Assembly (NCBI RefSeq): GCF_002261265.1
Contig: NZ_NEVK01000008.1
Coordinates: 620,001 to 684,000 of the forward strand
Length of the DNA stretch: 64,000 nt
Reading direction: 5' to 3'
Source of the DNA: Bordetella genomosp. 7
GTDB lineage: Bacteria; Pseudomonadota; Gammaproteobacteria; Burkholderiales; Burkholderiaceae_B
This document shows, in pieces, positions 25,964-33,776 of the stretch. The notes beneath the pieces are model-generated. The model was not told the DNA's origin. It worked only from the letters and a program-made list of their open reading frames with translations, and made no database searches. The translations under genes were made by a program, and so were the position numbers. Numbering within the stretch: position 1 is the first letter of the stretch; each line of letters starts with the position of its first letter.

Positions 25964-27145
25964 CTAGAGCATTTCAATGGCCATGGCCACGGCTTCGCCG
26001 CCGCCGATGCACAGCGTGGCCACGCCGCGCTTGCCGCCGGTCTTGCGCAGCGCGCCCACCAGCGTGGCCACCAGGCGTGCGCCCGATGCGCCGATGGGGT
26101 GGCCCAGCGCCGTAGCGCCCCCGTGCATGTTGACCTTCTCGTGCGGCAGGTCGAAATCTTTCATGGCGGCCATGGTGACCACCGCGAACGCTTCGTTGAT
26201 TTCGTAAAGGTCTACGTCTTGGGCGTTCCAGCCGGTCTTGGTGAACAGGTTCTTCAGCGCGCCGACCGGGGCGGTGGTGAACCAGCCGGGTTCCTGGGAA
26301 TGCTGGCTGTGGGCCACGATGCGGGCCAGCGGCTGCAGGCCCAGTTCCTGCGCGGTGGACGCGCGCATCAGCACCATGGCGGCCGCGCCGTCGGAAATCG
26401 ACGAGGCATTCGCGGCGGTTACCGTGCCGTCTTTCTTGAAGGCGGGCTTCAGGGTGGGGATTTTTTCCGGCATGGCCTTGGCGGGAGCCTCGTCGGTATC
26501 AACCACGGTGTCGCCCTTGCGCCCGGCCACGGTGACTGGCGCGATTTCCCACTTGAAGCTGCCGTCTTCGGTGGCCGCGCGCGCGCGGCGCAGCGATTCA
26601 AGGGCAAAAGCGTCTTGCTGCTCGCGCGTGAACTCGTACTTAGTGGCGCAGTCTTCCGCGAACACGCCCATGGCCTTGCCGCGGTCGTACGCGTCTTCGA
26701 GGCCATCGAGCGCCATGTGGTCGTACACGGTGGCGTGGCCATACCGGTATCCCTGGCGGCCCTTGAGCATGAGGTAGGGCGCATTGCTCATGCTTTCCTG
26801 GCCGCCGGCCACCACGATGCGCGCCGAACCGGCCGACAGCAGGTCGTGGCCGAACATTGCGGCCTTCAGGCCCGAGCCGCACACTTTGTGAATGGTGGTG
26901 CACGCTACGCCCAGCGGCAGGCCCGCGCCCAGCGCCGCCTGGCGCGCCGGGGCCTGGCCCTGGCCGGCCTGCAGCACGTTGCCCATGATGACTTCATCGA
27001 CCTGTTCGGGCTTTATGCCCGCGCGTTCGACGGCGGCCTTGATGGCTACCGAGCCCAGTTCATGGGCGGCCAGGCCCGAAAGGCTGCCCAGCATGCCGCC
27101 CATGGGGGTGCGGGCAACTGAAACAATGACGACGGGATCAGACAT
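25964..27145 (-). CDS. Acetyl-CoA C-acetyltransferase (thiolase)
   Basis: This 393-residue thiolase has the nucleophilic Cys in HKVCGSGLKA, the His in MHGGATALGHPIGASGARL and the second Cys in ATLCIGGGEAVAMA, so both halves of the fold are intact. It would cleave acetoacetyl-CoA to two acetyl-CoA at the end of leucine catabolism, or run in reverse for polyhydroxybutyrate. It lies 33 bases after aceK and before the methylcrotonyl-CoA carboxylase genes on one strand, which supports the catabolic role. AtoB and PhaA types cannot be separated by eye. Confidence 0.92.
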   Translation of the reverse strand: MSDPVVIVSVARTPMGGMLGSLSGLAAHELGSVAIKAAVERAGIKPEQVDEVIMGNVLQAGQGQAPARQAALGAGLPLGVACTTIHKVCGSGLKAAMFGHDLLSAGSARIVVAGGQESMSNAPYLMLKGRQGYRYGHATVYDHMALDGLEDAYDRGKAMGVFAEDCATKYEFTREQQDAFALESLRRARAATEDGSFKWEIAPVTVAGRKGDTVVDTDEAPAKAMPEKIPTLKPAFKKDGTVTAANASSISDGAAAMVLMRASTAQELGLQPLARIVAHSQHSQEPGWFTTAPVGALKNLFTKTGWNAQDVDLYEINEAFAVVTMAAMKDFDLPHEKVNMHGGATALGHPIGASGARLVATLVGALRKTGGKRGVATLCIGGGEAVAMAIEML

Positions 27146-27178
27146 GATTGACTCCTGGAATGCAATAAAAGACTGGCG

Positions 27179-29017
27179 TTACGAAGCCGCAACGCGCTGC
27201 GGCGCGCTGCCGGGGCGCAGCCGCCTGTCAGTATCGTAAGGGAAAAACTCTTCTATCCGCCCCTGCGCCACGCGAGCCCGGCAGGCTTGCCACCACTCGG
27301 GGCGCAGCAGTTCGGCGTGGCGCCGCATGAACGCGGCGCGCACGCGCGGATCGCCCAGCAGGAAGCGTTCGAACTCTTCGGGAAATACGTCATTGGGGCC
27401 CACCGCATACCAAGGCTCGCTGGACAGCTCGGCTTCTTCGTTGGGCGCTGGCGGGATGCGGCGGAACTGCATTTCGGTCATGCGCTGGATTTCGTCGTAG
27501 TCGTAGAACACCACGCGGCCCAGGCGCGTGACGCCGAAATTCTTGTACAGCATGTCACCCGGAAAGATATTGGCAGTGGCCAGCTGGCGGATGGCATCGC
27601 CGTACTCGCGCACGGCGTGCTCCAGCAGCGGTTCCGACGCGTGCCGCAGGTAGATGTTCAACGGCGTCATGCGCCGTTCGATGTATACGTGCCGGATCAC
27701 GATGGTGTCGGCGCTTTCTTCGAGCAGGCTGGGAACCTGCGTGCGCAGTTCTTCGAGCAGCGCGGCGGAAAAGCGCGCGCGAGGCAGCGCCACTTGCGAA
27801 TATTCCCAGGTATCGGCCATGCGGCCCACCCTGTCGTGCATCTTCACCATCTGGTACTTGCGCCGCACGGTGGCGTGGTCCATGCCGTCTTTCTGGATGC
27901 GGTCCTTGATGAGCTTGAACACGTACGGGTACGACGGCAACGTGAACACGCACATCACCATGCCCTTGATGCCGGGGGCGATATCGAACGCGTCGCGCGA
28001 ATGTGCAAGGTGATGCAGGAAATCGCGATAGAAAAGCGTCTTGCCCTGTTTCTGCAGGCCTATCATGGTGTACAGCTCGGCCTTGGGCTTGCGCGGCAGC
28101 AGGCTCGACAGAAAGCTCACCACCGCCGCGGGCGTTTCCATGTCCACCAGAAAGTAGGCGCGCGTAAAGCTGAACAGCGTGCTCAGGTCGTCGGCGCCCA
28201 GCAGCAGCGCGTCCAGTTCGATCTGGCCGGCGGGATTGCGCGCCAGCGCCACGGCGAACGGGTGCACCGTGCTCTGGTTGATCAGGCGCCCCACGATATA
28301 TGCGCCTTTGTTGCGGAAGAACAGCGTGCTCAGCACCTGCACCTGGCAATCCGAGGCCAGGCGCGGCCCGCGGTCATGCGGCCACTGCGCGCGCAGCTTG
28401 CGCACGACGGCGCGCGCCAGCAGGCGGGCGTCGCGAGGCAGGTCTGCGTAGGCAATGGCCAGGCCAAAGTCGGCCACCATGCGGATCAGGCTCTTGCGCA
28501 GGCCCTCTGTCAGCGGGTAGTACACGCGATACGACGGGATGCGGCTGTCGAGGTAGTCCGTCGCGATGGCCGGGCGAACAAACAGAAAATCGTTATGGAA
28601 ATAATCGCGGTGCAGGATGCGGCACGATACCGAATTGAAGAACGTCTCGGCGCATTCGGGCTGGCGGTGGCCGGCCAGCAGGTTGACGAACTGCTGCTTG
28701 ACGTCTTGCCAGAAGCGGGTCTGCTCGGCGGTCAGGCTGACGGCATGCTCGGGCGCGGCAGAATCGCGCAACACATGGCGCAACTGTGTCACGCATTCGC
28801 GCACCCGCATGTCGTAATACTCGATGCGCTCGCGTGATAGCTGCTGTATGCCGTGCCAGTCGCCCGATTCGAACAGGGCCTTGGCGCGTTGGGCGCTATA
28901 GCGAAACAGCGCGTAGTGGCGGTCAAAACCCGCGAGTATCTGCCGGGCGACGGCCAGCGGCTTCGGGCGGGGGGCCGGAGCCGGCTCGATGTGCTGGACG
29001 TCGCCGCTGTAGATCAT
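27179..29017 (-). CDS. aceK: Isocitrate dehydrogenase kinase/phosphatase
   Basis: This 612-residue AceK switches isocitrate dehydrogenase on and off by reversible phosphorylation, so carbon can enter the glyoxylate shunt. Family segments include ILAGFDRHYALFRYSAQRAK at the start, RNKGAYIVGRLIN, the ATP-loop-like MIGLQKQGKTLFYRDFLHHL, GIKGMVMCVFTLPSYPYVFK and NIFPGDMLYKNFGVTRLGRVVFYDYDE. The start at 29017 lies 11 bases after the isovaleryl-CoA dehydrogenase stop, and the frame to 29122 is antisense overlap with no conservation. In enteric bacteria aceK is in the aceBAK operon. Here it sits inside a leucine-degradation operon, an unusual context discussed in the findings. Confidence 0.95.
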   Translation of the reverse strand: MIYSGDVQHIEPAPAPRPKPLAVARQILAGFDRHYALFRYSAQRAKALFESGDWHGIQQLSRERIEYYDMRVRECVTQLRHVLRDSAAPEHAVSLTAEQTRFWQDVKQQFVNLLAGHRQPECAETFFNSVSCRILHRDYFHNDFLFVRPAIATDYLDSRIPSYRVYYPLTEGLRKSLIRMVADFGLAIAYADLPRDARLLARAVVRKLRAQWPHDRGPRLASDCQVQVLSTLFFRNKGAYIVGRLINQSTVHPFAVALARNPAGQIELDALLLGADDLSTLFSFTRAYFLVDMETPAAVVSFLSSLLPRKPKAELYTMIGLQKQGKTLFYRDFLHHLAHSRDAFDIAPGIKGMVMCVFTLPSYPYVFKLIKDRIQKDGMDHATVRRKYQMVKMHDRVGRMADTWEYSQVALPRARFSAALLEELRTQVPSLLEESADTIVIRHVYIERRMTPLNIYLRHASEPLLEHAVREYGDAIRQLATANIFPGDMLYKNFGVTRLGRVVFYDYDEIQRMTEMQFRRIPPAPNEEAELSSEPWYAVGPNDVFPEEFERFLLGDPRVRAAFMRRHAELLRPEWWQACRARVAQGRIEEFFPYDTDRRLRPGSAPQRVAAS

Positions 29018-29028
29018 GGTCCGCCGCG

Positions 29029-30207
29029 TCAGGCAGTCTCGGCGTAGAGTTCGCGGCCAATCAGCATGCGGCGAATTTCGCTGGTGCCGGCGCCGATTTC
29101 GTACAGCTTGGCGTCGCGCCACAGGCGTCCGGTGGGGTATTCGTTGATATAACCGTTGCCCCCCAGTATCTGCACGCCTTCGCCCGCCATCCAGGTGGCT
29201 TTTTCGGCGGTGTACAGGATCAGTGCGGCGCAGTCTTTGCGCACTTGCCGCACGTGTTCGGCGCCGAGCTGGTCCAGGTTCTTGCCCACCGCGTAGCAGA
29301 ACGCGCGGCTGGCCTGCAGCGTGGTGTACATATCGGCCACCTTGCCCTGGATAAGCTGGAATTCGCCGATCGCCTGGCCGAACTGCTTGCGTTCGTGGAT
29401 GTACGGCACGACCACGTCCATCACGGCCTGCATGATGCCCAACGGGCCGCCGGACAGGACCGCGCGTTCATAGTCGAGCCCGCTCATCAGCACCCGTACG
29501 CCGCCGTTGACCTGCCCCAGCACATTTTCTTCGGGGATCTCGCAATCTTCGAACACCAGTTCGCCGGTGTGGCTGCCGCGCATGCCGAGCTTGTCGAGTT
29601 TCTGCGCCACTGAAAAACCCTTGAAGGATTTTTCGACCAGGAACGCGGTGATGCCGCGCTGGTGGGCGGCCGGATCGGTCTTGGCGTACACCACCAGGGT
29701 GTCGGCGTCGGGGCCGTTGGTGATCCACATTTTCGTGCCGTTGAGCACGTAGCGGTCGCCTTTTTTGTCGGCGCGCAAAGACATGCTGACCACGTCCGAC
29801 CCCGCGCCGGGTTCGCTCATGGCAAGCGCCCCCACATGTTCGCCCGACACCAGCTTGGGCAGGTAGCGGGCCTTTTGCGCGGCGGTGCCGTTGCGGTGGA
29901 TCTGGTTGACGCACAGGTTGGAATGCGCGCCGTATGACAGCCCCACGGATGCGCTCGCGCGTGAAATCTCTTCCATGGCGACCATGTGCGCCAGGTACCC
30001 CATATTCGAGCCGCCGTACTCTTCGCCGACCGTCATGCCCAGAACGCCCAGGTCGCCGAACTTGCGCCACAGGTCCATGGGGAATTGGTCGGTACGGTCG
30101 ACTTCGGCGGCGCGGGGTGCGATCTCTGCCTGGGCGAAAGTGCGCACGGCATCGCGCAGCATGTCCAGGTCTTCGCCCAAGTCGAAATTCAAGCCGGGAA
30201 GATTCAT
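29029..30207 (-). CDS. liuA: Isovaleryl-CoA dehydrogenase
   Basis: This 392-residue acyl-CoA dehydrogenase oxidises isovaleryl-CoA to 3-methylcrotonyl-CoA, the first committed CoA step of leucine breakdown. The flavin segments [13 protein letters not shown] and WITNGPDAD are present. The C-terminal loop reads [11 protein letters not shown] with no catalytic Glu, while [12 protein letters not shown] supplies the Glu position used by isovaleryl-CoA dehydrogenases, so specificity is well supported. I start at ATG 30207, preceded by GGAG at six bases. The in-frame codon at 30219 is TTG. It leads the operon and is preceded by a palindromic operator at 30310-30329. Confidence 0.94.
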   Translation of the reverse strand: MNLPGLNFDLGEDLDMLRDAVRTFAQAEIAPRAAEVDRTDQFPMDLWRKFGDLGVLGMTVGEEYGGSNMGYLAHMVAMEEISRASASVGLSYGAHSNLCVNQIHRNGTAAQKARYLPKLVSGEHVGALAMSEPGAGSDVVSMSLRADKKGDRYVLNGTKMWITNGPDADTLVVYAKTDPAAHQRGITAFLVEKSFKGFSVAQKLDKLGMRGSHTGELVFEDCEIPEENVLGQVNGGVRVLMSGLDYERAVLSGGPLGIMQAVMDVVVPYIHERKQFGQAIGEFQLIQGKVADMYTTLQASRAFCYAVGKNLDQLGAEHVRQVRKDCAALILYTAEKATWMAGEGVQILGGNGYINEYPTGRLWRDAKLYEIGAGTSEIRRMLIGRELYAETA

Positions 30208-30303
30208 CGGCGTCTCCAAGAGAGTATGTGCTTACACCTATCGCCTGGGGCAGGCGCAGCTTTTTATGATGCACCGCAGCGCCCCCACCCGGCAATGGGA
30301 GTA

Positions 30304-30329
30304 TTTATATTACGTTTACGTAAACGTAA
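30304..30329 (-). promoter_or_regulatory. LiuR-type operator and -10 element upstream of liuA
   Basis: A perfect 20-bp palindrome (30310-30329, core GTTTACGTAAAC) lies about 100 bases before the liuA start. On the minus strand it abuts TATAAA (30309-30304), a good -10 box. A palindrome between promoter elements is the MerR-type arrangement. The same core recurs at 31812-31823 beside the MerR gene. A -35 match at the far side (CTACTT) is poor, as expected for an activator-dependent promoter. Confidence 0.8.
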
Positions 30330-30399
30330 AGTAGAGGCGGGTTTTCCCTAGCGTATTCGCGCGGGCGAACCGTGGCGCGGCGCGACGGGCGGACGCAGA

Positions 30400-30732
30400 T
30401 CAGCTGCGGGCCGGCCCGGCCATGATGAGCGCCATGCCAGCCAGGCACAGGCCCACGCCGGCAAGATCGGTAATGCTGGGCCTGACGCCGTCTACCGCCC
30501 ATAGCCACAGCAACGCCATGCTGACGTAGACACCGCCGTACGCCGCATAGACCCGGCCGGCGGCCGTCGGGTGCAGCGTGAGCAACCAGGCGAACAGGGC
30601 CAGGCTGGCCGCCGCCGGAACCAGCAGCCAGGCGGAATATCCCTGCTTCAGCCACAGGTATGGCAGATAACATCCGACGATCTCGGCCACGGCGGTCAGC
30701 GCGAATAGCCCCAGGATCTGAGGCAGCGTCAT
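30400..30732 (-). CDS. ynfA: YnfA family (UPF0060) small membrane protein
   Basis: This 110-residue protein has four hydrophobic segments and family signatures [23 protein letters not shown] and [17 protein letters not shown]. The family is related to small multidrug resistance transporters, but its function is poorly defined. The start at 30732 overlaps the paiB stop as ATGA, so translation is coupled. It lies between paiB and the liuA operator on the minus strand. Confidence 0.92.
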   Translation of the reverse strand: MTLPQILGLFALTAVAEIVGCYLPYLWLKQGYSAWLLVPAAASLALFAWLLTLHPTAAGRVYAAYGGVYVSMALLWLWAVDGVRPSITDLAGVGLCLAGMALIMAGPARS

Positions 30733-31373
30733 GACGTCTCGGGGTAGCCGGCAACCAGGCGCGCCATGCCGGCGCCGCCGTGCTGCCCGTGTTCGCGCAG
30801 CCCCCGGGCGGCGCCCGCCCGGTTGGCGCCCGGCTGGTTCTGGCTGACTTTCCATTTACCCACGAGCTGCTCGATATGCAGCTCGATGCCCACCACGGCC
30901 GCCACCATTTTGTCGAGGTAGTCTGGCGGGGCGTCGCCGACCGACCATGGCTGCGGCATGCCGGCTTCGTGTTCTGCCGTGAGGGTGTCCAGCAAGCCGC
31001 GCAGCCAGGCGGCATCGTCGATGGCCCGCAGCGTGCCCCGGGCGTGCACCACCACGTAGTTCCAGGTGGGCACCGCCTTGCCATGCTCGCGCTTGGTGGG
31101 ATACCACGACGGCGAGATATAGGCATCGTCGCCCTGGAAGATGGCCAGGGCCGGTGCGCCGGCGCCGGCCTGCTTCCATAGCGGGTTGGCCCGCGCCACG
31201 TGGCCGCGCAGCACGCCATGGGCGCCCGTGGCGGCGTCCAGGAAAAACGGAATATGGTTGGCGTCGAAGCCGCCGTTGCCATCGCCCATGACCAATGTGG
31301 CAAGCGGGCGCGCGCGCATCAGCGCATGCAGCACGGCCGGCCGGGATTCTTCGAAGTGGTGAGGCAGATACAT
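30729..31373 (-). CDS. FMN-binding negative transcriptional regulator family (PaiB-like)
   Basis: This 214-residue protein starts [28 protein letters not shown] and contains [13 protein letters not shown] and [29 protein letters not shown], which are hallmarks of the PaiB/FMN_bind_2 split-barrel family. In Bacillus, PaiB affects protease and sporulation genes. Biochemically this family is poorly understood, and FMN binding is expected. ATG 31373 is preferred because it matches the family N-terminus and has AAGGAA upstream. It is co-transcribed with ynfA and follows the MerR gene by 41 bases. Confidence 0.9.
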   Translation of the reverse strand: MYLPHHFEESRPAVLHALMRARPLATLVMGDGNGGFDANHIPFFLDAATGAHGVLRGHVARANPLWKQAGAGAPALAIFQGDDAYISPSWYPTKREHGKAVPTWNYVVVHARGTLRAIDDAAWLRGLLDTLTAEHEAGMPQPWSVGDAPPDYLDKMVAAVVGIELHIEQLVGKWKVSQNQPGANRAGAARGLREHGQHGGAGMARLVAGYPETS

Positions 31374-31414
31374 AGGTGGTGGGTTCCTTGCCGCCCCAAG
31401 CCGGCAGGTCGCGC

Positions 31415-31798
31415 TCAGGGCGTGGAGTGCTGCGCCAGCAATTGCCGGCATTGCCGCTCTTGTGCGTCGATTTCGGACAGCGTGTCTTCAATATCGCGCC
31501 GCTGCTGTTCGAGCGCGGCGCGATGCCGGGCCAGCACGTCGAGATATTGCCTTAATTGCAACACGCTGTCGCCCGGCCCGTCATACATGTCGATGAGGTC
31601 GCGGATTTCCGACAGCTGAAAGCCCAGCCGCTTGCCACGCAGCGCCAGTTTCAACCGGGTGCGGTCGCGCGAGCTGTACACGCGGTTGCGGCCATCGCGA
31701 GCCGGGCTGACGATGCCCTGGTCTTCATAGAAGCGGATGGTGCGAGGCGTGATATCGAACTCGCGCGCGAGTTCGGAAATCGTCCAGGTGGAGGGCAT
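31415..31798 (-). CDS. liuR: MerR family regulator, LiuR-like
   Basis: This 127-residue MerR-type protein has the winged helix ISELAREFDITPRTIRFYEDQGIVSPARDGRNRVYSSRDRTRLK (recognisable in segments) and a coiled-coil dimerisation helix from about residue 75 (LQLRQYLDVLARHRAALEQQRRDIEDTL). There is no large effector domain. Such short MerR regulators control branched-chain acid catabolism (LiuR) in proteobacteria. Two matching palindromes, beside this gene and before liuA, support that assignment. The ATG is only 14 bases from the operator with no clear ribosome-binding site, so expression may be leaderless or from a weak start. Confidence 0.85.
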   Translation of the reverse strand: MPSTWTISELAREFDITPRTIRFYEDQGIVSPARDGRNRVYSSRDRTRLKLALRGKRLGFQLSEIRDLIDMYDGPGDSVLQLRQYLDVLARHRAALEQQRRDIEDTLSEIDAQERQCRQLLAQHSTP

Positions 31799-31805
31799 GC
31801 GAGGT

Positions 31806-31835
31806 TTGGCAGTTTACGTAAACGTAAATTATGAT
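31806..31835 (+). promoter_or_regulatory. Promoter with LiuR-type operator between -35 and -10, driving the MBL hydrolase
   Basis: TTGGCA (31806-31811) and TATGAT (31830-31835) are 18 bases apart, and the GTTTACGTAAAC core (31812-31823) fills the spacer. It is the same core as before liuA and also borders the divergent MerR gene. Its position shows that the ATG at 31831, inside the -10 box, is not the hydrolase start. Confidence 0.78.
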
Positions 31836-31872
31836 GGTCCAGACCAATCGTCAAGCCCATCCGAGACACTAC

Positions 31873-32931
31873 ATGAATCCCAACGAGCATCAATTGCAGT
31901 ATCCCTGGGGCGATGTGCAGCCTGAACCTGGCGTCGCCCAGCGGGTGGCGGACGGCGTGAAATGGATACGCATGCCGCTGCCTTTCGCGCTGGACCACAT
32001 CAACCTCTGGCTCTTGCGCGACGAGATCGACGGCCGTCAGGGCTGGACCATCGTGGACTGCGGTATCAGCCGCGATCAGGTCAAGACGCTGTGGGAGCAG
32101 ATCTTCGCCAATGAGCTCGACGGGCTGCCCGTGCTGCGCGTGATCGTGACGCACATGCACCCCGACCACGTGGGGCTGGCGCACTGGCTGTGCGACCGAT
32201 GGGACGCCGAGCTATGGATGAGCATGACGGACTTCATGGTGGCCACGTTGTGGACGTCGCGCCGCGATGGCTCGGGGCCCAACGGGCAGGCGGCGGTCGA
32301 GCATTTTGCCAGGCATGGCCTGACCGATCCGGAAGCCCAGGAACAGATCCGCCGCCGGGCCGGCTACTACCCGGACCTGGTGCCCTCCATGCCGGCGCGC
32401 TATACGCGGCTGCTGCATGGCGACGAGGTGATGATCGGCGGGCGACCCTGGCAGGTGATCGTGGGGTACGGGCACGCGCCCGAGCACCTGTCGCTGTTCA
32501 GTCCGAGCCTTGCCACGCTGATCTCGGGCGACATGGTCTTGCCGCGCATCTCCACGAATATCAGCGTGTTCGACTACGAACCCGATGCCAACCCGCTGCC
32601 GCTGTATTTGAGTTCGCTGGATCGCTACAACCATTTGCCCGCGGATACGCTGGTGCTGCCCTCGCATGGGCGGCCTTTCCGTGGCTTGCACGAGCGCATC
32701 GCCCAGCAGCACCAGCATCATGCGGATAGGCTGAGCGAGGTGCTGCAGGCCTGTGCCGCGCCCCAATCCACGGCCGACATCGTGCCGGTGTTGTTCAAGC
32801 GCAAGCTCGACCTGCACCAGCTGACCTTCGCCATGGGCGAGGCGCTGGCCCACCTGCATGCGCTGTATTTCGAGGGCAAGGTGGCGCGGCAGGAAGGGGA
32901 CGACGGAATCGTGCGGTTTACGGCAAACTGA
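31873..32931 (+). CDS. Metallo-beta-lactamase-fold hydrolase
   Basis: This 352-residue protein of the metallo-beta-lactamase superfamily has the dinuclear-metal motif VTHMHPDHVGLAHWL, a further His in GYGHAPEHLSLF, Asp in ISGDMVLPRIS and a C-terminal His in LPSHGRPFRGLHER, so the metal site looks complete. It resembles the glyoxalase-II/RNase-Z-like hydrolases whose substrates are often thioesters. I start at 31873 because the upstream ATG lies within the promoter. It is divergent from the MerR gene and probably belongs to the same regulon, so a CoA-thioester hydrolase role is possible but unproven. Confidence 0.87.
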   Translation: MNPNEHQLQYPWGDVQPEPGVAQRVADGVKWIRMPLPFALDHINLWLLRDEIDGRQGWTIVDCGISRDQVKTLWEQIFANELDGLPVLRVIVTHMHPDHVGLAHWLCDRWDAELWMSMTDFMVATLWTSRRDGSGPNGQAAVEHFARHGLTDPEAQEQIRRRAGYYPDLVPSMPARYTRLLHGDEVMIGGRPWQVIVGYGHAPEHLSLFSPSLATLISGDMVLPRISTNISVFDYEPDANPLPLYLSSLDRYNHLPADTLVLPSHGRPFRGLHERIAQQHQHHADRLSEVLQACAAPQSTADIVPVLFKRKLDLHQLTFAMGEALAHLHALYFEGKVARQEGDDGIVRFTAN

Positions 32932-32943
32932 ACCATTGCGTGC

Positions 32944-32963
32944 GGGCGTGCGGCGGGACGCCC
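32944..32963. terminator. Weak hairpin between the convergent MBL hydrolase and LysE exporter
   Basis: GGGCGT and ACGCCC flank an eight-base loop, 12 bases past the hydrolase stop, followed by GGGTTTG on the plus strand. It is a plausible but weak terminator. Confidence 0.35.
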
Positions 32964-32991
32964 GGGTTTGCGGCCATCGCTCGATGAGCGG

Positions 32992-33618
32992 CTAGCGGCT
33001 GGCAGTGGCCAGCCGCACCGCCAGGCCCAGGAAAACCATGCCCGCCAGGCGATTGAGCCAGCGCGACGCCGTTGGCGAGCGTTGCAATAGTTGCCCGAAG
33101 GCGCCCGAGAAAAACGCGATGGCGCCGAACACCAGCAAGGTGGCCAGCATGAACACCGCCCCCAGCATCACGATCTGCAGGCCTACGGGCCCATGCGCGG
33201 GGGCCACGAACTGCGGCAGAAAGGCAAAGAAAAACAGCAGCACCTTGGGGTTGGTCAGGTTCATGATGATGCCGCGCCGATACAGCGCGCCGCGCGACAA
33301 CGCCGGCGGCCGTTCCGATTGTGCGGCGGTGCCCGGGTCGCGCAGCGCCTGCCACGCCAGGTAGGCCAGGTAGGCCGCACCCGCCAGCTTCATGGCGGTG
33401 AACGCCATGGGCGATGCGGCAAACATCGCCGCCAGCCCTGCCGCTACGGCGGCGGTATGGCCGAGCAGGCCCGTGCACAGGCCCAGCACCACGAACAGAC
33501 CCGCGCGCCGGCCCCACAAGGCCGACTGCATCAGGACGAACAGGTTGTCGGGGCCGGGCGCCAGGGCCAGCAGTACGGCGATACCAAAGAAGGCGAGCAG
33601 CGTGTCGAAGGGCAGCAT
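32992..33618 (-). CDS. LysE/RhtB family amino-acid exporter
   Basis: This 208-residue inner-membrane protein has about six hydrophobic segments and the LysE/RhtB family signatures LALAPGPDNLFVLMQSALWGRRAG and MNLTNPKVLLFFFAFLPQFV. It probably exports amino acids or derivatives. The start at 33618 gives the family N-terminus MLPFDTLLAFFGIA; longer frames add a basic segment with no family similarity. It is divergent from metC, so export of a sulfur amino acid is conceivable but not shown. Confidence 0.9.
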   Translation of the reverse strand: MLPFDTLLAFFGIAVLLALAPGPDNLFVLMQSALWGRRAGLFVVLGLCTGLLGHTAAVAAGLAAMFAASPMAFTAMKLAGAAYLAYLAWQALRDPGTAAQSERPPALSRGALYRRGIIMNLTNPKVLLFFFAFLPQFVAPAHGPVGLQIVMLGAVFMLATLLVFGAIAFFSGAFGQLLQRSPTASRWLNRLAGMVFLGLAVRLATASR

Positions 33619-33776
33619 AGACGTCCAATGGCAGTGTGGGCGCCGCCACGCGCGCATTGATAAGGGCTTCAAGCGTACTGCGCCAGGCGCGCGCATGGCA
33701 ACGCGCGTGTTTTCGGATCGGCGCCGAATCTCCTAATATCGGGGTCTTCGCTACTTCTTGCCGTTGCCCCCGCTCC

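Noticed and set aside
27287-28837. 516-residue frame antisense to aceK
   Set aside because: Shadow of aceK; no domain similarity.
31831-31872. Upstream ATG of the MBL hydrolase as start codon
   Set aside because: It lies within the -10 box TATGAT of a well-formed promoter, so it cannot be in the transcript.
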